Assembly (NCBI RefSeq): GCF_000190475.1
Contig: NZ_AEWH01000008.1
Span: 1-64,000, forward strand
Length of the DNA: 64,000 bases
DNA from: Ornithinibacillus scapharcae TW25
GTDB lineage: Bacteria > Bacillota > Bacilli > Bacillales > Amphibacillaceae
Direction: 5' to 3'
The position numbers were made by a program, and so were the translations under genes. Below the pieces are notes generated by a model that saw nothing but the letters and a program-made list of their open reading frames with translations, was not told where the DNA came from and did no database searches. This document shows positions 11,544 to 20,851 of the stretch, in pieces (position 1 is the first letter of the stretch; each line of letters opens with the position of its first letter).

Positions 11544-13268
11544 CTATTCCTCATCAACACCACGATAACGCTTATATGGTAACGGATTCCATGTTCGATA
11601 ATCCATTTCCTCTTTTCTCAACGGTGCTGGAATATCCTCCAGAATCCGCTTCGCAACTTCTAATTCACGTTCTGCCTCAGCTCTATCCTGGTACATGAAC
11701 TCATCCGAAGCTTTTTCCAGTGCCTTATCTACCTTTTCCTCCAGGTTTTCCACGACCATTTCTTGCTGTCGTCGTATGGATTCGCGAGCTTCGGCAACCC
11801 AGTTTGGTTGAACTGTCCGCAAGCCATCGGTTACATAACTAAATTCACGAAAGATATCCTTGTAAACCCGATCCGCATTATCCCGGACATCTGTAATAAC
11901 TGCCTCCAGATCCGCAATCGTTAATTGTTCCGGTTCGAGTGGCTGTCTACGCTCAGGGCCACCGATACGCGTATTCTTTAGATAGAACGGGAAAATACTC
12001 TTAATTGTTTTACCAACAGGATTAATGGCAAGACCATTTTCGTCAATACCCTTCGGTTGAACACCTTGCATGGCAATACGCGCAGACTCAGGTCGAACAA
12101 TTTCCTTCGGCGGTAAAACACCATATCGTAATAACTCACGGATACCGGTACCAGAGATATTTATCCGGTACTTCGCATCATGTGGGCAAGTCTGTTCTGT
12201 TGCCGGATTATCACATCGAGTGCAGTAAAAGACCTCATGGAATAGGCGAATATCAATCCCTAATTCTTCTGGCTTAAACTCATCAAAAATACTGTGACTT
12301 GCATATTTATCATAATAATCCCCAATACCAGCATGATCACGGCCAATTAATGCATGGGTGCAACCATAGTTTTTCATAATTAATGCATGAAGTACCGCTT
12401 CACGTGGTCCAGCAAAAATATAAGTCACACGTAGAGGTGCTAGCATGGTTCTTTCTTTTGGATAATACTCTTCCAGCACGGCTCGATATGAAAGCATTCG
12501 AAACTCATGTCTCGTATATTCTCGCTTCGCCATTTCTACAAGAGGTTGAACAAATAAACCGTCCATTTCTTCTAAAGCGTTTCGGTGAATATATTCATGT
12601 CCACGGTGAAGTGGGTTAGCACCTGTAATAAACCCACCGACAGATTTAAATTTCTTTTCTTCATAGAAAAGCTTCCAAGTATCTCTTGGTTCCATCCGGA
12701 TGCTTTCAAACGGTCCCCAGTGTACGCGGCGCACCAAGGTAATCGGCCCTGCCAATGCCGTATCTCCCATACGTCGATAAATCGCATCAACTCCAGGATG
12801 GTCTCGGTCCGTTGTACCAAAAACATGCTGTGCACGGAATTCTCGATCATAAAAAAATATGTCTTCTAGCTTCATAATTGCAACTGGTTCCTTTGTTTCA
12901 TCAGCAAGTGCGATTTCATCTCCAACAGATAGCCCGGCAATAATTTGCTTGTTACGGTCGCCAATAGGTGCAAAGCTGAGGGGCACAGGCCAAACGATCC
13001 CATTCGTTAAACGCCCTTCTGTTAGAACGGACTTATAATTCGCTTCATTCATGAAACCTTCATTCGGGGATAACACACCTGTGGCGATCATTTCCAATGT
13101 AATAACAGCTTCGAGGTCAACCATAATCATTGGTAATTGTTTTGCACGCTCCAGCGCTTCCTCACGTTCCTTCCCCCGAAGAACACGGTCTACTAACTTT
13201 CCACCGTGTGGTTGTTGAGGATAACTCGCTAATTTTTCTTCTGTTAAAATTACAGCATCTTGACTCAT
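11544..13268 (-). CDS. Sulfate adenylyltransferase-like protein with C-terminal extension
   Basis: A 574-residue protein. Residues about 10-165 match the PUA-like N-terminal domain of ATP sulfurylase and 170-390 the nucleotidyltransferase domain, with GRDHAG (309-314) and a C349xxC352...C361xH363 zinc-type cluster. The catalytic QTRNPxHxxH motif is altered to TGANPLHRGH (215-224): the Asn and both His remain but the Arg known to be essential in yeast ATP sulfurylase is Ala. From about 400 to the end there is a charged, helical region unlike APS kinase. The normal role is ATP plus sulfate to APS, but no cysC, cysH or sulfate permease gene is nearby. AGGAGG is 7-10 bases before ATG 13268. It follows an acetate-type symporter gene; function uncertain. 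Confidence 0.75.
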   Translation of the reverse strand: MSQDAVILTEEKLASYPQQPHGGKLVDRVLRGKEREEALERAKQLPMIMVDLEAVITLEMIATGVLSPNEGFMNEANYKSVLTEGRLTNGIVWPVPLSFAPIGDRNKQIIAGLSVGDEIALADETKEPVAIMKLEDIFFYDREFRAQHVFGTTDRDHPGVDAIYRRMGDTALAGPITLVRRVHWGPFESIRMEPRDTWKLFYEEKKFKSVGGFITGANPLHRGHEYIHRNALEEMDGLFVQPLVEMAKREYTRHEFRMLSYRAVLEEYYPKERTMLAPLRVTYIFAGPREAVLHALIMKNYGCTHALIGRDHAGIGDYYDKYASHSIFDEFKPEELGIDIRLFHEVFYCTRCDNPATEQTCPHDAKYRINISGTGIRELLRYGVLPPKEIVRPESARIAMQGVQPKGIDENGLAINPVGKTIKSIFPFYLKNTRIGGPERRQPLEPEQLTIADLEAVITDVRDNADRVYKDIFREFSYVTDGLRTVQPNWVAEARESIRRQQEMVVENLEEKVDKALEKASDEFMYQDRAEAERELEVAKRILEDIPAPLRKEEMDYRTWNPLPYKRYRGVDEE

Positions 13269-13389
13269 GATCTCTCCTCCTTTATTTTCTCTATTTCTAT
13301 AACTATATTGTAAAGTGAAGGCTAACATTCCCCGAGAAATGGAAAAGCAACTTTCACCACTCCTCCAATACCCAGATTGAGAGGAAAGT

Positions 13390-13418
13390 GGGACAAGGAA
13401 CACCTGTCCCCATGTCCC
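13390..13418. repeat. Palindromic dispersed repeat, copy 5
   Basis: GGGACAAGGAACACCTGTCC, then CCATGTCCC, in the same orientation as copy 2. It touches the stop codon of the symporter gene at 13418. Confidence 0.8.
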
Positions 13419-14947
13419 TACTCTCGATATCCGGTGTTTGCTCTGACTTTAACTTCTGCATATCGTTTAAAGTCATATTCTTTTGAGAATACCGTTCCTA
13501 GGTAACCTCCTAAAAATCCTAGTGGCACACTAACCAGTGCTGGGTTATCTAATGGGAAAATCGGATTTCCGACAAATAGTGCTGCTCCTTCTTCCGGTGA
13601 AAACACACTCGGACTCATGGAAACTAGAATTAATGCTGAACCAAGTCCGGCAACTACTGACCAAATCGCACCGGATGTATTGAAGCGCTTCCAATATACG
13701 GTATATAGAATAACTGGTAAATTAGCACTTGCTGCAATACAGAACGCTAAGGAAACTAGGAAAGCAACATTTAAGTACTGAGCTCCTAGAGATAGAAGGA
13801 TTGATAATACAGATACTCCTAAAGCAGCATAGCGTGCCGCTACCACTTGCTGCTTTTCTGTAATATTTCCTTTTTTAATGATCTGTCCGTAAATATCATG
13901 TGCAAATGCAGAAGCACCTGATAGTACAAGCCCAGCTACTACAGCAAGAATGGTTGCAAAAGCTACAGCTGAAATAAAGGCAAATAAAATATTTCCACCG
14001 ATTGCCTCTGCTAACAGCGGTGCTGCCATGTTCCCACCAGGGTTAGCAGCTAAGATTTCACTTTCCCCGACATAAATAGCTGCCCCGAAACCTAGGAATA
14101 ACGTTAAAATATAAAATATCCCAATTGTCCAAGTTGCTGTAATAACCGAACTTCTAGCTGTTTTTGCGTCCTTAACGGTAAAGAATCGCATTAAAATATG
14201 TGGTAATCCAGCAGTACCCAGAACTAATGCTAGCATTAATGAAATCGTTCCTAACGGATCATCATATTTTATGCCCGGATTTAAATAATCGGCTCCATGG
14301 CTAGTAGCTGTTTTCACTTCTGTAAACATTGCTGAAATATTAAAGTTAAACTTCATTAGAACAATGAAAGAAATAATCACCATTCCAGCCATTAATAGTA
14401 CAGCTTTTGTTATCTGAACCCAGCTCGTTGCAATCATGCCACCAAATAACACGTAAATTGTCATCATCACCCCAACAATTAGTACAGCAATCCAATATGG
14501 GATATCAAATAATAATTGAATTAGTGCCCCTGCACCAACAAGCTGTGCAATCATGTAGAAAAGGACTATCGTAATCGTACTAAGTGCCGCAACTCCACGT
14601 ACCTTCCTCGCATCGAAACGTGAATTAATCATATCTGCCAGCGTATACTTCCCAAGGTTACGAAGTGGTTCTGCAACTAGAAGTAAAACTACTAAGTACG
14701 CGATTAAGAATCCAATACTATAGAAAAAACCATCAAATCCATTTAGCGCAATTGCACCAGCTATCCCCAAAAATGAGGCAGCTGAAAGATAATCACCAGC
14801 AATTGCTAATCCATTTTGCCAACCTGTTAATCCACCACCAGCCGTATAAAAGTCACCAGCTGACTTCGTTCGCTTGGCGGCAAAGTACGTAATAACAAGG
14901 GTAAGTAAAACAATAGCTAAAAACAGGATAATTACAATCGGATCCAT
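13418..14947 (-). CDS. Sodium:solute symporter (SSS family, ActP-like)
   Basis: A 509-residue membrane protein with about 13 hydrophobic segments. The N-terminal ITYFAAKRTKSAGDFYTAGG and LAIAGDYLSAASFLGI blocks are typical of acetate/monocarboxylate symporters of the ActP group. It uses Na+ or H+ to import short carboxylates. It overlaps the DUF485 gene (TAATG), the usual partner of ActP. The two are probably expressed from a promoter with a perfect cre-like site at 15322-15336, consistent with glucose repression of acetate-type uptake. A paralogous pair lies at 20848-22664. Confidence 0.9.
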   Translation of the reverse strand: MDPIVIILFLAIVLLTLVITYFAAKRTKSAGDFYTAGGGLTGWQNGLAIAGDYLSAASFLGIAGAIALNGFDGFFYSIGFLIAYLVVLLLVAEPLRNLGKYTLADMINSRFDARKVRGVAALSTITIVLFYMIAQLVGAGALIQLLFDIPYWIAVLIVGVMMTIYVLFGGMIATSWVQITKAVLLMAGMVIISFIVLMKFNFNISAMFTEVKTATSHGADYLNPGIKYDDPLGTISLMLALVLGTAGLPHILMRFFTVKDAKTARSSVITATWTIGIFYILTLFLGFGAAIYVGESEILAANPGGNMAAPLLAEAIGGNILFAFISAVAFATILAVVAGLVLSGASAFAHDIYGQIIKKGNITEKQQVVAARYAALGVSVLSILLSLGAQYLNVAFLVSLAFCIAASANLPVILYTVYWKRFNTSGAIWSVVAGLGSALILVSMSPSVFSPEEGAALFVGNPIFPLDNPALVSVPLGFLGGYLGTVFSKEYDFKRYAEVKVRANTGYRE

Positions 14948-15294
14948 TATGCTTTACCTCCCTTTTCAATGTGTTCTTGAATAATCGCCTCTGCTTCCTC
15001 ATCAAAAGAACTTGCTTTTTTCACATAAATCGTACAAATCACCCAAGTCATTACGAACTGAGCAACGGCAAAAACCCATGCCCACGTAATATCACCGAAT
15101 ACAGGAGTATTCAAAAAGGTTCCATACGATGTCGAGATTGGAAGCAAGAAATAAAACACTAAGAAGAAAATAGTTAATGGTACGATAAATTTCCTCTTAT
15201 TCTGCATAAACTGTTTAAACTGTGGACTACTTTCAACTTTTTCATAATCGACCTTACTTGTTCGTTGTCGTTCTGCAAGTTTCGGTTGAGCCAT
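14947..15294 (-). CDS. DUF485 domain membrane protein
   Basis: A 115-residue protein with two membrane segments (about 38-58 and 70-92) inside a DUF485 domain, which is regularly encoded just before ActP-type symporters and probably acts as a small accessory subunit. Its stop overlaps the symporter start by one base. Confidence 0.88.
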   Translation of the reverse strand: MAQPKLAERQRTSKVDYEKVESSPQFKQFMQNKRKFIVPLTIFFLVFYFLLPISTSYGTFLNTPVFGDITWAWVFAVAQFVMTWVICTIYVKKASSFDEEAEAIIQEHIEKGGKA

Positions 15295-15321
15295 AAATCC
15301 ATCCTCCCATTCATCAAAATA

Positions 15322-15345
15322 TGTAAGCGCTTACCAACTATTATA
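15322..15345 (-). promoter_or_regulatory. cre box and promoter of the DUF485-symporter genes
   Basis: TGTAAGCGCTTACCA (15322-15336) matches the CcpA cre consensus very well. On the minus strand a TATAAT (-10) lies at 15340-15345, so the cre covers the transcription start and CcpA binding should repress. The -35 is weak. Confidence 0.75.
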
Positions 15346-15557
15346 ATTATTTCGTAAATTCTTTATATAAAGTTCGCGTAAACGGTCGTAAATGATGTCT
15401 GAATGGTATTAATCGAAACGTAAATGGTTTAATATTCAGAATTATTATATAAATATTTCCGAACCCCTTAACATCACACAAAACTCATAGATTAAGCTTC
15501 ACTAATTGAGCAATACTAACATCACGAAAACCAAAAATAATGGGAGGGTTTCGCTAG

Positions 15558-18305
15558 ATGTTTCATCCAACTTATAGTCCTATTTTAATTGTTTTATCGA
15601 TATTAATTGCAATAGTAACCTCCTACACCACTCTGGTTCTTGTGGGGAGAATCTTTGATAAATATCGCTTTGAAAAGATGATTTGGATTATTGCCGGTTC
15701 TGTCGTAATGGGAACAGGAATTTTCTCTATGCACTATATTGCTATGGTTGCCTATCATACCTCATTTCCAATGACCTATAATATTTACTTACTGGTATTC
15801 TCACTTTTCTGTGGTATTATTTCATCGTTTCTAGCCTTTTATCTGCTTTATACGCAACAGCTTACCATCGGGAGAATCCTTGCCTCAGGATTCTCCCTCG
15901 GTTTAGGAAGCTTAATATTGCACTATACTGCTTTATTCTCAACTCATGCCACAATTGAGATCCAATATACTTCCATATATTTTACTCTAGCTATTGTAAT
16001 GGCATTAATTTTTTCCACTGTAGCAATCAGAGTCTTTATCACCATTAAGTCGAACAATCAAATTTCTGTTAGACAAACAATTATTAGCGCAATTATACTA
16101 GGTCTTTCCATATCACTTCTACATTATATGGGTATGAAAGCTGTCCAAATTATTCATCATGATGGACACGTGCTTACAAATACCAATACTTTAACATTGG
16201 GAGTAATATTATCCTTAAGCTCCTTCATCATTATTTTGATTGCTCTAGTGACTGCTTTTCTTGATCAACGTTCCCTAAAGATAGAAAAATCATTATTAGA
16301 ACAAATTAAAAAGCGTGAAAATCTTTATCGCCAGCTTGTAGAAGGGGCTCCAGAGCCTATCCTTGTTCATGATGGAGAGAAAATTCTTTTTGTAAATGAA
16401 ACCTGTTTAAATATCGTAAAAGCCTCTAGGAAAGATGAAATAATTAGTAAATCGTTATGGGAATTCATTCATCCTGACTACCGTGAAATAGTTAGAGAAC
16501 GATTCCATACGATGAGGGAAGGTGGGAAGATTAAGCTATTAGAACATAAAGTTATCGCACTGGATGGTTCTATTATTGATATTGAGTCAAGTGGCATTCA
16601 GATTCACTATGACAATAAAGATGCTTATCAATTAATGATTCGAGACATTACAGATCATAAAAAAATCGAAAGAGCTCTATCGGATAAGCAACAACGCTAC
16701 CAATCATTGTTTGAGCATATTCCTGACGCTGTTTTCTCTGTGGATCAGAAAGGATTTTTCCAAGAGGTGAATCCATTCGTTGGGAAAATATTAGGATACT
16801 CTCAAGAAGAATTACTAAGTATGAATGTAAATGATGTAATCGAATCTAATTCCATGAAACTAGCTATTGAGAACTTTCGTAGCGCTCAAAAAGGAATACC
16901 TCAAAATCATAATGTAGAGGTAATCGCGAAAGACGGACGCATCATTTCAACTAATATTACAAACATCCCAATCATTATTGAAGGTAAGGTAACTGGAATT
17001 TATGGAATCGGTAAAGACATGACAAACGAAATAGAAGCGAGAAACCGAATCGAGAAGCTGGCTTACACCGATCAGTTAACCGGTTTACCAAATCGTACGT
17101 GGCTATATAAATATCTTCATGAAGTATTAATGCGGATGGAAGACATGAAGTGTAATCTAGTCATTATGACCGTAGACTTTGATGATTTTAAAAATGTGAA
17201 TGATTCATTAGGCCATCATTATGGAGATTTATTTCTCCAAAAAGTATCGTCTAGATTAAAAAGTTGTCTGCGAGAGCACGATAAAATTGCTCGACTAGGT
17301 GGGGATGAATTTATTATTATCCTTGAAGATGTACCAAACACTGAAGCAGAGGACATGGCCCAAAAAATAATAGATGAAATGAACCAGAGTATCCACATTC
17401 TTGGACATGAGATTATTGTTACATTAAGCATTGGAATTAGCATTCAAAGTGAATCTTTTACGGATGTTGAATTAGCTATCAAACAAGCTGATTTTGCTAT
17501 GTACATGGCAAAAGAAAAAGGGAAAAATAATTATCAATTTTTTAGTGAAGATATGAATGAAAAAATCATGCGACGGATACAAGTACACAGTTCTTTACAA
17601 CGAGCACTAGAAAATGGTGAATTAGAACTATTTTATCAACCACAAGTAGATAGTATTACCGAAAAGATAGTCGGATTGGAAGCTTTGTTGAGGTGGCATG
17701 CGCCATTTGGCAGCGTCTCACCGGCTGAATTTATCCCTGTTGCAGAACATTCGGGTATTATTATCCCTATTGGGGAGTGGGTTATCCAAGAAGCTTGTCG
17801 TAGAATCCGAACGTGGCAAGACCATCCCTACTTACATGTCCCTGTTTCAGTAAATGTTTCTGTTAGACAACTCCTTGATCCTAACTTCCTTACAACACTG
17901 GAAAAAATAATGAGTGAGGAGAAGATTAAGCCAGAATATCTGGAAATAGAAATTACCGAAAGTGTTATGCTAGATATTGAAGAATCTGCTAAATTAATCA
18001 AAGATATTAGAGAGTTAGGTGTTAAAGTCGCCATTGATGATTTTGGAAAAGGATATTCTTCCCTTTACCTCATTGCAAATCTAGATTTCGACACATTAAA
18101 AATCGATAAATCATTTATTAATGGCGGGATTAAAAATGACCGCAGTTTAAAAATATTAACGGCTATTATTGAGGCTACAAATAACGAGCATCGAATTATA
18201 ATTGAAGGAGTAGAAACAAAGGAACAAGTAGATATTGCCAAGAAATTTAATGCGATTACACAGGGATATTATTATAGCCGCCCCCTTCCTCCAGGTGAAC
18301 TTTAA
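15558..18305 (+). CDS. MHYT-PAS-PAS-GGDEF-EAL c-di-GMP signalling protein
   Basis: A 915-residue membrane enzyme. Residues 1-240 form a seven-helix MHYT sensor with three motifs (MHYIAM at 58, LHYTAL near 121, LHYMGM near 184) proposed to bind a metal and sense O2, CO or NO. Two PAS domains follow (about 255-370 and 375-490), then a GGDEF domain with intact LGGDEF near 582 and an EAL domain with EALLR near 708, EITESVM and IDDFGKGYSS. Both catalytic sites look intact, so it could make and break c-di-GMP. ATG 15558 has GGGAGG upstream. It is a single gene between two symporter modules; c-di-GMP control of the EPS locus is possible but not shown. Confidence 0.93.
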   Translation: MFHPTYSPILIVLSILIAIVTSYTTLVLVGRIFDKYRFEKMIWIIAGSVVMGTGIFSMHYIAMVAYHTSFPMTYNIYLLVFSLFCGIISSFLAFYLLYTQQLTIGRILASGFSLGLGSLILHYTALFSTHATIEIQYTSIYFTLAIVMALIFSTVAIRVFITIKSNNQISVRQTIISAIILGLSISLLHYMGMKAVQIIHHDGHVLTNTNTLTLGVILSLSSFIIILIALVTAFLDQRSLKIEKSLLEQIKKRENLYRQLVEGAPEPILVHDGEKILFVNETCLNIVKASRKDEIISKSLWEFIHPDYREIVRERFHTMREGGKIKLLEHKVIALDGSIIDIESSGIQIHYDNKDAYQLMIRDITDHKKIERALSDKQQRYQSLFEHIPDAVFSVDQKGFFQEVNPFVGKILGYSQEELLSMNVNDVIESNSMKLAIENFRSAQKGIPQNHNVEVIAKDGRIISTNITNIPIIIEGKVTGIYGIGKDMTNEIEARNRIEKLAYTDQLTGLPNRTWLYKYLHEVLMRMEDMKCNLVIMTVDFDDFKNVNDSLGHHYGDLFLQKVSSRLKSCLREHDKIARLGGDEFIIILEDVPNTEAEDMAQKIIDEMNQSIHILGHEIIVTLSIGISIQSESFTDVELAIKQADFAMYMAKEKGKNNYQFFSEDMNEKIMRRIQVHSSLQRALENGELELFYQPQVDSITEKIVGLEALLRWHAPFGSVSPAEFIPVAEHSGIIIPIGEWVIQEACRRIRTWQDHPYLHVPVSVNVSVRQLLDPNFLTTLEKIMSEEKIKPEYLEIEITESVMLDIEESAKLIKDIRELGVKVAIDDFGKGYSSLYLIANLDFDTLKIDKSFINGGIKNDRSLKILTAIIEATNNEHRIIIEGVETKEQVDIAKKFNAITQGYYYSRPLPPGEL

Positions 18306-18319
18306 TTAGGGGGCGCTTT
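18279..18319 (+). terminator. Terminator overlapping the end of the GGDEF-EAL gene
   Basis: CGCCCCC (18279-18285, inside the last codons) pairs with GGGGGCG (18309-18315), followed by CTTTT. The stop codon lies in the loop. Confidence 0.65.
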
Positions 18320-18335
18320 TCCATATGGTTACGAA

Positions 18336-19085
18336 TTACATCTTAAATGTATTTAATATGCTCTTACTGGCAGATCGACTAACCGGAATGACAGTCCCCT
18401 TCTTATCCTTCAAAGTCAAATTACTCGTCCCATTAAACCAAGGTGTTATTTCCAAAATATGATTTAGGTTCACTAAGTAACTGCGATGTGCACGGAAAAA
18501 CATATGCCCCGCCAGTTTGTCCTCCAACTCTTGTAACGTCATTCTACTCATAATGACTTTGTCTTCTGTATGGATTTCTAATAATCTCTTATTTGGCACT
18601 GCATAATAGATAGCATCCGGGGACAGTACTACCATTCGTTCCCCGTCATCCACTAACAATTTAGATGCGGAAAGCTTGTTTTCTTTTGCACCTCCCTGCA
18701 TCTTTGTTTTACTAGCAAAGACCTTTCGGATTCTTGCCATGGCTTTTTTAAAACGCACTTCATCGTATGGCTTTAATAAATAATCAACCGCTTCCACCTC
18801 AAAAGCCTCTAATGCATAGTCATCATAAGCCGTTGTAAACACAAATAAAGGAGGTTTATCGTCTGATTTGTCTAATATGTACTTTGCTGCCTCTATCCCC
18901 GTAAAACCTGGCATCTCTACATCTAAAAAAATTAAATCTGGCTGATGTTCACTGTACAATTCTATAAGCTGTTCCCCTGTTTCAGCATGTGGCGTTAAAA
19001 CAATGTCTTTTTCATCCTTTAACAGATAAAGCAATTCCTTTCGTGCCATCATTTCATCTTCTGCTATCATTGTACGGATGTTCAT
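18336..19085 (-). CDS. LytR/AlgR family response regulator
   Basis: A 249-residue regulator: receiver domain (about 3-120, with acidic pocket E9/D10, phospho-acceptor D55 in FLDVEMP, and conserved Lys in YLLKPYD) plus a C-terminal LytTR DNA-binding domain (about 140-248: ERMVVLSPDAIYYAV, MFFRAHRSYLVNLNHI). It pairs with the LytS-type kinase gene that overlaps it by 4 bases. LytTR regulators usually bind paired direct repeats upstream of target genes; the likely target is the symporter in the same operon. Confidence 0.92.
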   Translation of the reverse strand: MNIRTMIAEDEMMARKELLYLLKDEKDIVLTPHAETGEQLIELYSEHQPDLIFLDVEMPGFTGIEAAKYILDKSDDKPPLFVFTTAYDDYALEAFEVEAVDYLLKPYDEVRFKKAMARIRKVFASKTKMQGGAKENKLSASKLLVDDGERMVVLSPDAIYYAVPNKRLLEIHTEDKVIMSRMTLQELEDKLAGHMFFRAHRSYLVNLNHILEITPWFNGTSNLTLKDKKGTVIPVSRSASKSILNTFKM

Positions 19086-20851
19086 CCCATCACCTGCATT
19101 TCCTTCATTTGATTTGGTATCGGAATGGAGAATCTCACTTCACTTCCACCATGTGGAAGATTCATAATTTTTAATCTAGCCGTCTCTCCAATTAAATGAA
19201 CTAATCGTTGATTGACATTATATATCCCAGTTCCACCATTCTTTACCCCTACTAATGGCTTATAACTAACTTGTGGTAATATATGCTTTGGAAAACCGCA
19301 GCCATTATCTCGGACAGTAATAACCAATTCTCCACCATATTTCTTTATCATGATATCTACTCTTGCATCATCCGTGACATTTTTCAAACCATGTTGAACA
19401 GCATTTTCAACCAATGGCTGAATAGTAGAAGGAGGAATAAATATATTCGTTACATCTGTTGGTTTATCAAAGTTAATTTTCAGTCTACCTCTAAAGCGCT
19501 CCTGAATTATCGATGTATATGCCTCGACGTGCTCAAACTCCCGCTCAAGCTCTACAAGTGACTTGGATACAAGTCGTAGATTGAATCGCATATAACTCGC
19601 TAATTTTAATGTAAGCTTTCGAGCTGTTTGTGGGTCTTCTCGAAATAAGGACGCAATCAACTGAAGTGTATTAAATAAGAAATGTGGATTAATTTGTGCC
19701 TGAAGATTTCTAAGTTCCGCATCCCGAATATGTGCCTTCAACTTCTCGGTAGCCAATACATTCAGCTGGTTGGAGATAAACTGCCCTAACCCTTCAGCCA
19801 TCATTAATTCAACAGGTGATATATGTTGTGCCTTAAGAAAGTAAAACGTAATTAAACTAGTAACTTCATCCGCTTCTGTAATGGGAATAATAACTGCAGC
19901 CTCTAATAGACATTTTTCATGTTCACACGCTAAGTCAGACTTTACATAAGTAACCTGTACTTTCCTGGTTTCAATAGCTTTTATGGCAAGAGGTGATGTG
20001 ACACGATCACCAGCATGATGGTGTTTATCTCCTAACCCTTTATGTGCCAATACTTCATACTTATTGGTGACGGAAACTGCTGCTAGCTTTAATCGATCAT
20101 ATAATAATGCTGCAAGTCCATTCGCAAGTTCCAGACTAGAGTCCTTTTTCAGATACGGAAGAGCCTCCTCCGCAATCGTCAACGCTTGTCTTGTTGCTAT
20201 TGCCGCTTGGTTATCTTGCTCTTTCATGACAACCCCTATCATCGCCGTAAATATGGCAATAGCAATACTATTCGAAAGGACAAGTGGTAACCCTATTTGG
20301 TCCACGATATCAACCATCACAATCCCATCTGTATATAAAATCAATAGTAATTGCATTTGCAAAATAGGTGGGAACACTCCAATGAATAATGCCTTCAGAG
20401 GGGAAATAACACGCTCATTTGAAAAGAATCTTGCCGTCAAACCCGCAAGAACACCAGTAATCGGATTGACTAATCCATTAGCAAGCCAACCTACTCCACC
20501 TAGAAACATTACGTGTACACCGGCAATAAGACCTGCCCCCAACCCAACTACTGGACCTCCAAACAATCCTGCAATTACAATCGCGACAAGACTTAAACTC
20601 ACTACCAAATGTTCTCCTTCTACAGGTAACATAACAAAGGACTCAATGATTTCTGCATCCTGTGTAATCACTATTCCCATCATGGTACTTGCTATGCCAA
20701 ATATCCCAAATACGACCGCATGTACCATGGACATTTTCAAGCTGAATTCTCGGTACAATAATGATTTAAATCCCGGTGTTCGTGTCATAACAAAAGCAGT
20801 AATTAATAATAACCCTAATCTTTCAAATAGAAATATCGTTAAATCCTTCAT
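19082..20851 (-). CDS. LytS-type sensor histidine kinase
   Basis: A 589-residue kinase. The N-terminal 5TMR-LYT domain (about 1-200) has about six hydrophobic segments; a GAF-like region (about 215-355) follows, then the His_kinase domain with the phosphorylated His in NPHFLFNTLQ and a HATPase domain with VENAVQHGLK and VRDNGCGFP. Relatives sense extracellular pyruvate (B. subtilis LytS) or other carboxylates. AGGAG precedes ATG 20851 by 9 bases. Four-base overlaps with the genes on both sides show a tightly coupled operon. Confidence 0.92.
   Translation of the reverse strand: MKDLTIFLFERLGLLLITAFVMTRTPGFKSLLYREFSLKMSMVHAVVFGIFGIASTMMGIVITQDAEIIESFVMLPVEGEHLVVSLSLVAIVIAGLFGGPVVGLGAGLIAGVHVMFLGGVGWLANGLVNPITGVLAGLTARFFSNERVISPLKALFIGVFPPILQMQLLLILYTDGIVMVDIVDQIGLPLVLSNSIAIAIFTAMIGVVMKEQDNQAAIATRQALTIAEEALPYLKKDSSLELANGLAALLYDRLKLAAVSVTNKYEVLAHKGLGDKHHHAGDRVTSPLAIKAIETRKVQVTYVKSDLACEHEKCLLEAAVIIPITEADEVTSLITFYFLKAQHISPVELMMAEGLGQFISNQLNVLATEKLKAHIRDAELRNLQAQINPHFLFNTLQLIASLFREDPQTARKLTLKLASYMRFNLRLVSKSLVELEREFEHVEAYTSIIQERFRGRLKINFDKPTDVTNIFIPPSTIQPLVENAVQHGLKNVTDDARVDIMIKKYGGELVITVRDNGCGFPKHILPQVSYKPLVGVKNGGTGIYNVNQRLVHLIGETARLKIMNLPHGGSEVRFSIPIPNQMKEMQVMG

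Noticed and set aside
13269-13389. SAM or other sulfur riboswitch upstream of the Sat-like gene
   Set aside because: I looked for S-box-like or T-box-like conserved words and stems and found none that fit.
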